This document shows, piece by piece, positions 9,801 through 19,894 of a stretch of DNA of 64,000 bases (positions are counted from its first letter, which is position 1; each line of letters opens with the position of its first letter). The stretch comes from Melampsora larici-populina 98AG31 (lineage: Eukaryota > Basidiomycota > Pucciniomycetes > Pucciniales > Melampsoraceae): contig NW_006768825.1 in NCBI RefSeq assembly GCF_000204055.1, forward strand, positions 257,118-321,117. Reading direction: 5' to 3'. The notes beneath the pieces are model-generated. The model was not told the origin of the DNA. It saw only the letters and a list, made by a program, of their open reading frames with translations, and made no database searches. The translations under genes and the position numbers were made by a program.

Positions 9801-10834
9801 ATGAGCTTATACATTGAACTAAAGAATTCATAATTAGCCAATACCACATGATCGATTTCAATCTCATCACAAAGTTCAAAGATCACAAAGTTTGAATCTG
9901 AATGAGTTGGATCAGTAGATGATCGATTAGATTTATTCTTTTTAGATTGATTGGGAGCTCGACAAGGTGTGAGCATATATTTATCTTTCTTCTCATTTAG
10001 AATAGAAGAAGCTGATTTAGATGATTTGGATGATCGATGAATCGAAGCTGAACAATCAAAAGATGCATAGTTGGTACGAGATGAGAGTGTGTTGAGTGGA
10101 TCTTGATCTGTACCAGTTCCAGTGTATGGATCAGGGTGATAGAGGTGTTCTTGATCGGATGTAGACAAAGGTAATGGAGCTTCTAGGAAATCCGATTGGG
10201 TTGAAGAATTAGCAGGATCCTGATCAGGATTTGTTGTGATTGAAGATGAGGCAGAAGTCGAATTGAGATTAAGAAAAGGCTGAGATGGAGTAGGATGAGA
10301 GAGATTTGAATTGAGATTCAGTTTGTCTTGTTGATGATTTGAAGAGTTTGAGTGATGAAGATCGAAAGTTGAATAAGTAGAATGAGATTGATTGGATTGA
10401 GGAGATGAAGTCGAACTGGAATTAGAAGTGTTTTGAATTGATTTTGAGATGATAGCTGGATTGTGAATGAGATTAGGATCAGTTGAAGAAGATGAATGAT
10501 TGATGATCGAAACTGATGAATGTCGATTGATATGATATTTTCGATTTGAATCACGTGCTTTCCATTCAGAAAAGCTAAGTAGTTTTGGTAAAGAAGGACC
10601 ATGAGGACAGATTGCTTCTTGATTTTCGATGATTGATTCTTGGATGGTTGATGATGAGATTGAATTTGATGATGATGATTTATGGTGATGATTAAGTTGA
10701 GCAGAACAAGTTGGATAAGGCTTTGAGATGAATGGTGAAGTGATTGGCCATGAGTTAGATTGGTGTTGATGATCGGTAGTTGAAGTTGAAGTTCTTGATA
10801 ATGAGAAGAAGAAGAATAATAAATTGAGATTCAT
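6847..10834 (-). CDS. SLP1: Slp1/SUCO (osteopotentia)-type SUN-domain membrane protein, interrupted by an assembly gap
   Basis: Slp1-family proteins are ER/nuclear-envelope SUN proteins; in yeast Slp1 acts with Emp65 in folding or stability of membrane proteins. Exons (minus): 10834-9704, 9640-8465, 8392-7636, then a donor GTTGAGT that runs into the N gap; the C-terminal exon resumes before 7518 and stops at 6847. The start is the ATG at 10834, which gives a signal-like MNLNLLFFFFSLS; an ATG 60 bases upstream is in frame but spoils this. The SUN domain starts near residue 255 (NYASFDCSASI, YMLTPC, FVIFELCDEIEIDHVVLANY) and, across the first intron, finishes with YVRLDFLSHYGSEYFCPLS and YGLTQIDAY. 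A Glu-rich segment, a likely coiled coil (exon 2 end to exon 3 start) and one membrane helix (MVQFISLLIILIFLGL) follow. The C-terminus is Ser/Pro-rich with SPSP repeats. The missing exon sequence lies in the gap. Confidence 0.88.
7524..7623. other. Assembly gap of 100 N
   Basis: Exactly 100 undetermined bases, a conventional size for a gap of unknown length. It falls inside the Slp1-type gene, apparently at an intron: exon 3 can end at a GTTGAGT donor 12 bases before the gap, and the last exon is already open when sequence resumes. Confidence 0.98.
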
Positions 10835-11489
10835 TTGATGATGGATGATGATTGATGAGTTAGAGAAAGAGAAAGAGACTCTCTTCAACTTCAATTCATC
10901 GAGTTTGGACTGATCCGCAATATCAACTGAGACGTGTCAAGACTCACTTCAAACATCAACCCAAATCACACTTCCCTTCGTACTCTCCTCAATTATTCAT
11001 CAATGGCCACTCTTCCTTTGGTGAATACTAACCAATCAGTCATCATACCACCCAGGATTCAGGAATGCTTCTACTGTACCTCACCTCGAAATTCCCCTTT
11101 CTCTGGTCACTTGTCAAAGAGTTCCCAAATGATCCCCTCTTGGCTTACATACATAACCTGTTTTCTGGAATTCTGACCCCCCAAAAAACAAGAACAAACA
11201 CAAAAAAAAACAAGAACAAAAACAAGAACAAAAATAAAAACAAAAATAAAAATAAAAGACACAGGGCTACTGGGATTCAGAAACATTTCTTTGTGTATAA
11301 CATTCCATTTTGGGGGCATTCAAAACTCATGTTTTGGTCCCAAAAGTTTGTCCAGAAGGGATGTCCAGAAACATTCCCAGATGTTTTTCAACTTGATTTT
11401 GTAAACTTTATGCACACCTGTTTGTTTGTAATCTATGCAACAGAGTCTTCTCAGACTCCACCAAACAACAACTTGATCCATTCACATTA
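10835..11489. other. 5' flank of the SUN gene and low-complexity A/C-rich tract
   Basis: The first part is the upstream region of the minus-strand SUN gene. Bases 11179-11265 are a run of AACAAGAACAAAAAC-type units (simple sequence). No gene is supported. Confidence 0.5.
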
Positions 11490-11649
11490 GTGGCTCTCAA
11501 ACCTGCCCTGGTTTTCAAAAAACCCAGTTGACCCAGTTGTTTTTTGGCAGTAACTTTGTGTATCAAGTTGACATTTGTTGACAGCTTCCAGCCAAAAATT
11601 CCACTGGGGCAACCGGGTTTTTTGAAACTGGGTCAGGTTTGAGAGCCAC
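11490..11649. mobile_element. Short MITE, 160 bp, TA target site
   Basis: The ends are inverted repeats of about 50 bp beginning GTGGCTCTCAAACCTG, flanked by TA on both sides (11488-11489, 11650-11651). No coding capacity. The TA flanks suggest a Tc1/mariner-type element. Confidence 0.8.
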
Positions 11650-12214
11650 TATTGTCTTGCCAAAATATCAACCCAGACTTCTTACCAGCTATCCGCCCAC
11701 ACCTCTCTTCAGATATTGACCCCCATCATATTTGGCCAAGAATTTCTCCCATAGCGTACTTTCCATCAATTCAATCCACATCTCTTCAAGATTGATTTCC
11801 TAAAAATCAAACTGATCAACATCCTAATCATGAAAAAGAACCCACCAAAATCATATTTCCAAGCCTAAGAACAAGAACAATTAGCCTTCTTCCCCTAGCT
11901 ATCCTCAAACCCAGTACTGGCACACAGACCTTAACAAGAACATCAAGAATTCTCTGAGTATCTTGGTGGAATGACTGAGAATTCCTGATGGCCACCACTT
12001 TCTGTCTAGATTGGTGTAGGGGTGAACATCAAACAATCAAAAAATCATAATTTGTTGAAAAAAAATCAAATTACTTTGCTAAGAACAGGTCTCTAAATAT
12101 ACACACAACCTCATTCCAGCAACAAGTTTTTCTATCTTTTTCTTAAGGATTTTTACATAAGAAGGAGTGTTTTTTCCAAGACATTATAAAATGTAGAAGA
12201 CCACCAAAAAGGTG
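11650..12214. other. Intergenic, no gene seen
   Basis: AT-rich sequence without long frames, transposase motifs or clear repeats. Confidence 0.45.
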
Positions 12215-13345
12215 AGAAACTTGGGTTGGTCTATTATCCATATCCATTTTTTGTAGAAATAAACTCTTGTATATTTTACTGTAAACATTATACATGATCC
12301 CCAAGAGGCAGTGATGAAATGATTAAGAGTAAAGTGTGTCATAAAAGGATCTATCACTGCACACCTGAGCCATAACACCCACATTACGTATGTGCAGCAG
12401 GTAGAGTAAACAGGTAACTATCATGTGCATACAGGTCTGTTCATCTAAGCCATAAGTAAATCATATGTGATACATCATGTAACTTTTTTCACTTTCACAA
12501 ACTTGTCTCAAAACTTGATGACATATACATACCTTTATAGCTCCTCAGGCAATATTCTTGAAACCATCTGTCAGCAACAGAAAGGGTGTTACAAGAACTT
12601 TATTTGATGGAATTTTGTCAAAGCTTGGAGTCAATGTAAATATGTACAAGTCAATTTTTGGAATGCTTTTGTCAACCCTGTGCCAGCAAGGCACTGTGCC
12701 GCAACCCACATGTTTTTTTGGTGTGTTGCTCTGCAACACGCAATAAAAAACCAGAATTAGACACTGTGTTGCGGTAGGTACCTCAACAAAAAAAGGTGAG
12801 GTCAGGTTGTGCGGCACCTTGACCGTTGTACAACACAACAGGCGCAACAGCGCCAAAAAAACGTCAAATTGTATTTTTTTGGGGCAGCAATGCAACAAAT
12901 GTTGTTGTGGCCCAAAAAAACATTGATTTGACAGATCTTGTTGCACAGCAGGTCAAGCCACAACCTAGAATTTGATTCCATGTTGTGGTGTGGTCAGAAA
13001 AACCACAACACAGACACAACACAGCATGCAATGCCTTGCTGGGGCAGGGTTGCTTTTGTCAAGCTGAAAAAGGTTACAGGGTGTATTACATATGATCCAA
13101 TTATTCAAATGATAAGATAACTGAGTAGATCGTATGTACATGATATCCACACATTCCCTTAGTCTGCTGCACATACATAGTGTGGGTCTTATGGCTCAGG
13201 TGTGCAGTGGTAGATCTTTTCATGACAAACTATACTCTCAATCATTTTCCCATTCCCACTTGGGGATAATGTGTAATATTTACAGGTATAGATTTGTGAT
13301 CCATTCTGCAAAAAGATACCTGTATGAGCTTTGGAAGACAATCTA
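12215..13345. mobile_element. Large inverted repeat (arms about 250 bp) with a second element nested in its loop
   Basis: The arm at about 12215-12480 and the arm at about 13085-13345 are inverted, diverged copies. For example CACTGCACACCTGAGCCATAA at 12356 recurs reversed near 13180-13215, and the match continues through ATCCCCAAG and the AAATGATTRAGAGTA stretch. The loop holds the 378-bp element at 12674-13051. A third, poorer copy of one arm is at about 13790-13860. I see no target duplication for the outer element; it may be an old foldback transposon. Confidence 0.65.
12674..13051. mobile_element. Mutator-type MITE, 378 bp, 9-bp target duplication
   Basis: Inverted ends AACCCTGTGCCAGCAAGGCA / TGCCTTGCTGGGGCAGGGTT are flanked by the exact 9-bp direct repeat GCTTTTGTC (12665-12673 and 13052-13060). 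Nine-base duplications are the hallmark of Mutator-like elements. No transposase inside; the interior is rich in CAACA/TGTTG words. Confidence 0.82.
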
Positions 13346-13494
13346 GGCAGTCTTTTGTCTTTCACAATTTTCCCACAGAAAGAATGATTACATTTGTTGC
13401 ATTGGATGATGGAGAGGCTGATTTAATGCAGATATAATGCATTTTCAATCATTTCTTGCACTGAACACTATCACTTTTGCTACATGAAAATTAC

Positions 13495-13765
13495 TTTAGG
13501 TTGGTAGTGTTTAGTATATCTACCAGCATTAAATAGGTTCCTTGCACTACCAACATAGATGCCTTGGGTTGCAGAATCCAAGGCATCATCAGAGGTAAAT
13601 CCTTGGACAGACCTTGTCCAAGGTTTTCTGAGGTTTTTGTCTGAGGTAATCTTCTGCGCTGAGAAGTGCCTCGGATCAAAACCTTGGACAGATTCTGTCC
13701 GAGGTTTGGAATCCAATAATACCTTGGATTGAAAAATCCGAGGTAAATATGTTGGTGGTGTTGGT
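13495..13765. repeat. Array of four to five consecutive hairpins (CCTTGG..CCAAGG), probably a MITE
   Basis: Consecutive palindromes occupy about 220 bp: TGCCTTGG..CCAAGGCA (13560), ATCCTTGGACAG..TTGTCCAAGG (13597), CCTTGGACAGATTCTGTCCGAGG (13683) and ACCTTGGATT..AATCCGAGGT (13721). Outside them CACTACCAACATA (13545) is mirrored by TATGTTGGTGGTG (13748), so the array may be the inside of a MITE. No coding potential. Confidence 0.55.
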
Positions 13766-14743
13766 GTGAACATGACCTAGGCTGGGAGCATGATTGAGAG
13801 TAGATCAGATAATCAATCCATCCTGCACTGTACATCTGAGCCATAAATCATATGCTATAGTTGAAGAGGTCAAGACCAAATAAATGTCTGATCCATCTGA
13901 AAAACCCATTCCCTACTGCAAAACTCATTTAAGTTTGAGGAGCCAATGAGTGCTGTGGAGCTGGGTGGGCCATCCACCTATTCCTTTTTTCAATGTTTTC
14001 TTGGAATTCCAGCACTGTGCTCTGGGGCTTGATCAATGAGAAACCTAGGAGCAAGTCCATTTTCTATTTTTATTTCATTATTGTTTTTTGATTTTGAGAT
14101 GAAATGTTCAAAAAAGGAGGAGTTCCAAGAGTGACATTTGATTTGGTTTATGGACAAGATTCAAAGTTTCAAGATTTTCTAAGTTGGATCTTAAAGTGTC
14201 TCTAGCTTGGTCATTGATCAAGGGATCTGGATTAGGATGGGAATGAATGCCTTGAGCCTTGACTGATCCATTGAGATTTTGAGCAGACAGGATGTACAAC
14301 TTTCTCCAGCAGTTTGAGAGTACCATGTTGGAGACCCTCAACCAGGCCTTGGAAGCCAATTTCATAGCATTGAGTTGATGAATTTTGTAAATCTCACCAA
14401 TTGGGATTTGGAGCTCAAAACAATCAATTGCATATTTAATAAATTCTGATCAATATTAAAACTTGAGATTGGCAATGATACCTGCATTAAGTGGTTGGAA
14501 ATGTGATGTAAGATTTGGTGCAAAGAATTCCAGGCAAATGTTTGTCAAGGGGTTGTTTGGGTTGACTGAGTGACCAGAAAATTTATCAACAAGAAGTAAG
14601 ATCTTGTGGCCCTCCAATCTCAGCTCTTGGTCCCAGGATTCAATCCCTGGCCAAAAATTATGGTCTGCATCCAGGCTTTTGTGTTGTTCCAATAGTAAAA
14701 TTCAAGTTTCTCACCTGTCTCTCCTTGAAAGCAGACAGGCTTA

Positions 14744-15122
14744 GGGCCCGTTCGGGTGGGTTCCAAATATTGTATTTGGCCAAATACTCCACCAAAGCCA
14801 AATACGATATTTGGGTCAAAAACGTATTTGGCTTTTGCCAAAAACACCGGCGTTCGGAAACCGTATTTGATCCATACCCAAATACGGTATTTGATCAAAA
14901 AATCTTCACTTTTGAAAAACAGCCTCAGGGCTGTTTCTGAGACCAAAAAGAGTTTTTGGGCTCATTTGCCCCTCCATTTCGATTTTTTGTTGTCCAATTT
15001 GGTCGACTGTTTGGTAAACGAAAAAGCCAAATTTTGAGTTTTTCAATCTGCCCCTTTTCAAGGGGCAGATCGAAAAATCGTTTTTGTGTGATGATTTTTT
15101 CGAAATCCAGCCGAACGGGCTC
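14744..15122. mobile_element. PIF/Harbinger-type (Tourist-like) MITE, 379 bp, TTA target site
   Basis: Ends GGGCCCGTTCGGGTGG and CCAGCCGAACGGGCTC form an inverted repeat, flanked by TTA on both sides (14741-14743, 15123-15125). It sits inside the pogo transposase and removing it rejoins the coding sequence. The interior is full of palindromic CAAATACGGTATTTG-type words. No frame of its own. Confidence 0.85.
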
Positions 15123-15500
15123 TTAAGGTTTTTTCCTATGATTAAAGGATGTCACTTGTTGGATCTGTTGGCCTTGTTTGCAAAATCATACATCATGCAT
15201 TGTTTGTCTGACTTGATCCCAGACCTAGCATTGAATGCTAAGCCCTTGTCCAGGGGCATTTTACAGATGTGTCAAAACATCAACAACTTGTATATGACTT
15301 TGTAAATGTAATATCAGAGGTGTACCCATAAAACAGGCCAGTCTCATTCATATTATAGATATTGGCAAGATCATAGAGATTGGTGATAGCATGCACATAT
15401 GCTCTCTCTACAGCAACAGTTTTGGGTGAAGCTGCACCAGCCTTGCCATGCCGTTTAATGGAAAATAGACCTATTTTTTGCTTGAAACTAGTCAACAACC

Positions 15501-16177
15501 TTAGCTTGAACAAGCCCTCTCTGCGCGGCCACGTCCGTGCGCCTCGCAGAGGGGCTTGGGACTAATCGTGAGTTCCTGGCACGGAGACTCCACGAGTTAA
15601 GTCCACTTATGTAGTTTTTTGCTTTTTCCCGCTTTCCTCACTGATAAAAACAACTTTACCTTGCAGGAAAAGTTGTTTGTATTTTTGTTCTACATGTGTT
15701 TCCATCTTGATATCCTGGTTATCACTACTTCATCACCCTGATCATGAGTTGAGTTTTCAAGCTCTTATGTCCCATATGTAAATGAATGTACAGCCTGTAT
15801 TCGCATCGTACGTGATTTAAACATAAGGATGTGCAAAACATTTGGTGAATTTGGCGCAGGCAGAAACTAATGTACAAAAAGCACTGAAAACAGACCACAA
15901 TACAGGCGGGTGTTGTAAGAATGTTAAAGCCACATTTCTGGCCGCATCAGATGGTTTGTGTACAATCTGAGGCTATGAGGATGTGTAGAACAAAAATATG
16001 AACAACTCTTCCTGCAAGGTAAAGTTGTTTTTATTGGTGAGGAAAGCGGGAAAAGGCGAAAAACTACATAAGTGGACTTAACTCGTGGAGTCTCCGTGCC
16101 AGGAACTCACGATTAGTCCCAAGCCCCTCTGTGAGGCGCGCAGACGTGGCCGCGCAGAGAGGGCTTGTTCAAGCTAA
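15501..16177. mobile_element. Mutator-type foldback MITE, 677 bp, 9-bp target duplication
   Basis: Nearly the whole outer 175 bp at each end are inverted copies, beginning TTAGCTTGAACAAGCCC and ending GGGCTTGTTCAAGCTAA. Both flanks carry TCAACAACC (15492-15500, 16178-16186). The arms are GC-rich (GCGCGGCCACGTC) and include AGTTGTTTTTATCAGTGAGG-like sequence on the inner side. The loop (about 15690-15990) has no gene. Precise excision restores the pogo transposase frame (GVVD side to TSFKQ side), confirming the boundaries. Confidence 0.92.
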
Positions 16178-16937
16178 TCAACAACCCCTCATAGAGACCA
16201 ATTCAATCTTAATTTGGTATCTTGAAGAGATTTGCAAACCAATTCCACATTGAATGCATGACTGACCCAGGTGTTCAGCTTGAGTAACTCAAGTTTACAG
16301 TGCTTGGGTGACTTGGGGGTGCTTGGTTGTAGTCTTTCTCTTGGAGTAAAGACCAACCCCAGAATTTTACTCTAAGTGCATCACTGTCTCGTCCCTCAAG
16401 CTGGGTTGACATTCTTGATGACCTTTTTCTTTTTTCTTTTGACTGTCTGTTTGGCAGAAGGGTTTGGCTGTGGAGTTTTGGTATGTTTCCGTTTTTCTGG
16501 GGGGGCAAACAACATTCTGTTAGAAGAGTGAAATTCATCATTACCCTTTTGGTTGAGATGAAACAACTGTAGACTCACTGCAAAGTGGTTTTGAAATCAC
16601 TGGACACGGCTTTTCAGCCTTGAGGAGAGGGACCTCCAACATGGCCTTCTCCTCTTGAACTCAATGGTGCCACTGGCAACATCCCAAACTTGTTTGATGC
16701 GCTCCACCAACCTCAACTGGTCAACAATGTTTGCTGTTATATCCATGAACCATTTGTCAGCTTTGGCGAGTTTCTTTCCTGAGCTGAGCAGCTCTCTCAA
16801 AGGTTTTAAGCAAGCATTATTATCAGATTGCAAGGTTTCAAAACCTTTTCCAACCTGAGAAAGATTGTATTTAAAAATGTCCTTGGGAAGCATTTCAGAA
16901 CTGATGATTAAGATTGCGAAGTGATTGAGAATTGTGA

Positions 16938-17099
16938 GATACAAAGTAGAATCCAGGCACGTGCCCGGCTTCGTGCCCCAAATTATTTTGGTAGTAAATT
17001 TTGATTTTCTGGGCAAAAGTCTGGGCCCAGAATTCAAAGTTACTGCCAAAAAAAATCTGGGTACAAAGCCGGGCACGTGCCCGGATTCTACTTTGTATC
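16938..17099. mobile_element. Small MITE, about 162 bp
   Basis: Inverted repeats of about 54 bp begin GATACAAAGTAGAATCC and contain the palindrome GGCACGTGCC. Both arms end near CCAAATTATTTTGG-like sequence. No clear target duplication and no coding content. Confidence 0.75.
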
Positions 17100-17399
17100 C
17101 CGTAAATGAAAGAGTAAGTAAATACACTGATTCCAGAAACAAAAGAAATGCAAAAAACCACAACCACAAATCATGTGACCTGCTCAATTATTGGATTTGA
17201 GCTTTGGATCTCAACATAAAAGTATTGTTTATTGGGTTTGATAAAGTTATTGGTTTTTTGACCAATTTTACTGCAAATAAAATATATTTGACCTAAAAAC
17301 TATTGGTTTTTTCAAGAGTATTGGTTCTGACACATATTGGTTTTCTCAGAGTCAACTGTAGTACAGAGCAACTAGCTCTGGACTTTCTATCTAATACAA

Positions 17400-17880
17400 A
17401 GTCAACCAGCGCTTCCAAAGGTTTACTGATGCATTTTCAAAGTAAATCAATTGTGTCTCTTGAAAAATTATTTTCATAGACTGATACTCATATCACCAGT
17501 GACTTATATCTCTACAGGATCATCAACAACCTAACTCAAGATATTCCCACAGATACACAGTTGTTTCACTCATACATTTCTCCCCCTCAACAAGATCCTC
17601 TGCTTTCAAAAGACATTTGTGATAACCCTTACTGGTATGTGTACTTCAAGATCTTTGTTGACTCTGTTGATGGGACTCATTTACCTGTTCAGGTATTGCC
17701 AACTTACTTCAGTAGGAAAGGAAATATTTTTCAAATTGTACTTGCAGCTTAGAACACCCCAGGTGACCAGCAATGACAGGCCAAGTTGCTCATGCAGTTC
17801 CAGACTGAGTGTAGTCTTTGAAACCTTGACACTGGTCACTAGTTGCACATGAGCTTGAACCTCATCCATGTACATAGGAC
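17400..17880 (+). pseudogene. PIF/Harbinger transposase relic (DDE_Tnp_4)
   Basis: An open piece at 17561-17752 contains DSVDGTHLPVQVLP and SRKGNIFQIVLAA. These match the GxxDGTHIPV and RKGxxSQNVLAA blocks around the first catalytic Asp of Harbinger nucleases. Sequence before it (from about 17410) gives QRFTDAF and a 'QPNSRYSHRYT'-like remnant only with stops, and nothing recognisable follows 17880. It is a short decayed fragment lying next to the pogo relic. Confidence 0.7.
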
Positions 17881-18259
17881 AACATCTGGTAATATGCTGA
17901 ATTGTTCATCAAAGAAGAGGTGCAGTTGGTCACAGACTTGTTAGTCAGCAGGGTCTTTGTGTCTTGTATAGCTCATTCCAGCAGACAATTGAATGGGGTG
18001 ATATGGAGTGACAAAGGGAGTCATCCATTGTAGTGGCGGCGAGCTTCAAGTCGGCGTAATATTTGCAAATTCCCATCAAGAGAATATGAAAGATGGCATA
18101 GATACAATGGTTGGCGACAAAAAAATGCCCAAAGGGCCGAGGGGAAGAAAGATGTCTTGAGGCAAGCGATGGACTCAGTCTCTATCAATTATGAGCCGTG
18201 CCCAAAGGTGTGGTTTTCCAGGGTTTTCCTCGATGCATTTCTGCATGCAGGTGCTTATG

Positions 18260-18846
18260 TAAACTTAACAAAGTCCCACGCTCGCGCATCCTCGCGAGGC
18301 GTCGAGCGAGGGACTTACGCCAAACTTGCACGCTCCATAACCTTGCGGTGGAGAGTTTTGCAGGGAGCGCCCTTCAATGCCGTTTATCTTTTTCCACACC
18401 GAGGATTCGGGCATGGTCCAAAGAGCAGAAATATGCGCCAGGATAAGGCACATATTGTACACAATTTTCACCGAGGAAAGTGTTCTTACTATGTAGATAA
18501 TGGAGGAACAAAACCCGCCTTTGTGACCGATCCTTCCCATTTACAGCAGTTCCATGTGTGGTTTACATGTACAGTGGCCATTGAAGCCAAAACTTTGAAG
18601 CACTTTTGTTCACAAAGGGGAGCAGTTTCCCTTGGTGAAAAATCTGTACAACATGCGCCTTACTCTGGTGCATATTTTTTCTCTTTGGACCATGCCTGAA
18701 TCCTCGGTGTGGAAAAAGATAAACGGCATTGAAGGGCGCTCCCTGCAAAACTCTCCACCGCGAGGTTATGGAGCGTGCAAGTTTGGCGTAAGTCCCTCGC
18801 TCGACGCCTCGCGAGGATGCGCGAGCGTGGGACTTTGTTAAGTTTA
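18260..18846. mobile_element. Mutator-type foldback MITE, 587 bp, 9-bp target duplication
   Basis: Arms of about 240 bp are inverted copies starting TAAACTTAACAAAGTCCC and ending GGGACTTTGTTAAGTTTA. Exact 9-bp repeats GTGCTTATG lie at 18251-18259 and 18847-18855. The arms are GC-rich (CTCGCGCATCCTCGCGAGG) and nearly identical over the outer 180 bp, indicating recent origin. The ends resemble those of the element at 15501-16177 (CTTAACAAAG / CTTGAACAAG), so the two may be one superfamily. Confidence 0.92.
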
Positions 18847-19099
18847 GTGCTTATGTAAATGCTCCTTATGTTCTCAGCATCTGTCCGGGTCAGCGACCGG
18901 GATGTACTCAAGCTTAGCACCCGTTGACGCGGCGCACGGTCATCCTGGACTTTTCAACATCTCGTTCGTCAACCTTTTCCGGAATCTGGTTTGACTGCTT
19001 CTTCACGCAAAACTTGTAACATGTGATGTGGATTCGAGTGGAGAAGGGCTGTGAGTTGAAGGAATTTTTAAGCTTGATGGGTCTTGTGCAGAATAAGTA

Positions 19100-19542
19100 C
19101 AGTCGTTCTCAGAAATGTTGGAAAAATCCAACATCTCGAGCTGAGGTCGTGGTCCCGAGGAGGTGACTTTTTCATGACATGTGTCACGGAAAAGTCATGG
19201 CAGCTGTCGAGTGGAGATCAGTGTCCCTTTCACCAACCTCAACTCCCTTGTGTCCTCTCCATGCCATCCTTCCTCTGATCCTCAACTCGTGTTACAATCC
19301 CTTAACCATGAAATCATACGTTTTCACCGTTTTTCTGAAGAGATCAGTCCGTTAGCCTGGCCATTGGCAAGATAGGTGTGTGGTCATCGAGGTATGATGG
19401 AAAGTAAACGAATTTTCATCTTGAGATACCTGTCAAAATCAAAGTTTTTGTCAGTGTTTGTATCTGCGTGTCCCTGCTCAGCGCACGGACCCCGAGCTCA
19501 GCTCGAGATTTTGCATTTTTCCAACATTTCTGAGAACGACTG
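19100..19542. mobile_element. pogo/Tc1-type MITE, 443 bp, TA target site
   Basis: Inverted ends CAGTCGTTCTCAGAAATG (about 45 bp, extending into AATCTCGAGCTGAG) are flanked by TA (19098-19099, 19543-19544). There is no transposase. The CAGTC start matches the terminus type of the elements at 5170 and 27025, but the rest differs. Confidence 0.88.
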
Positions 19543-19544
19543 TA

Positions 19545-19894
19545 ATAATCTAAATCAGATGATGATGAAGTGAAGTGAAATATAAAGTTCATTATTGCAG
19601 TGATTTGATTTGAGGCATTGATCAGAATTGAAGTTTATGTATGGTGGTGTCACCCCTTTTGATCTTGGTAATTACACACCACTCTTTGAATTCGATCGAT
19701 GATTTACATACAGTACTGTGACTGATTAAGATCAACAATTAAGTTTATTGCAAACTGTAACTTTTCAAATCATCACTTGCTACTTGACCATTTGGCACAT
19801 TTCTTTCTTTACCAATCCTTCTTCCATCTTCTTCTTCCATCTTCCTTCAATCCTCATCTTCTCTGATTCATATTCACTTCTCATCCTAGTCCTC
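19545..19894 (+). promoter_or_regulatory. Upstream region and probable 5' UTR of the phytochrome gene
   Basis: A pyrimidine-rich stretch (CTTCTTCCATCTTCTTCTTCC, about 19818-19840) just before the ATG at 19895 looks like a fungal core promoter/5' UTR CT tract. A longer open frame beginning at a TTG (19748) is in frame but has no ATG, so I take 19895 as start. Confidence 0.45.

Larger units (their letters stand above)
14100..17358 (-). pseudogene. pogo/Tigger-type DNA transposon relic (CENP-B/DDE_1 transposase), split by two insertions
   Basis: Minus-strand pieces in several frames line up with the Tigger/pogo transposase. In order they are a CENP-B-type HTH (about 16300-16190, rejoined at 15491 as LTSFKQKIGLFSIKRHGKAG), IYNMNETGLFY (about 15360), MPLDKGLAF and HPLIIGK (about 15255-15130), WNNTKAWMQ (about 14680), GHKILLLVDKFSGH (about 14600), TSHFQPLNAGII (about 14490), and a C-terminal AMKLASKAW..NCWRK block (about 14370-14290). 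Two of three catalytic Asp are Asn (NMNET, PLNAG). Frameshifts and stops break it. The high-coordinate end carries a CAGTTGACTC terminus next to TA (17359-17360); no matching left terminus was found, so the element is truncated. It is interrupted at 14744-15122 and 15501-16177 by other elements. Confidence 0.85.

Noticed and set aside
12338..13225. CRISPR-like array of repeats
   Set aside because: The repeats are inverted arms of transposons with no regular spacers, and the window is eukaryotic.
18157..18920. Several 80-180-codon frames on both strands
   Set aside because: They are mirror-image translations of the two arms of the foldback MITE and read the same peptides on opposite strands.
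19748..19894. Longer N-terminus for the phytochrome
   Set aside because: The frame begins with TTG and is hydrophobic, CT-rich UTR-like sequence; the first in-frame ATG is 19895.
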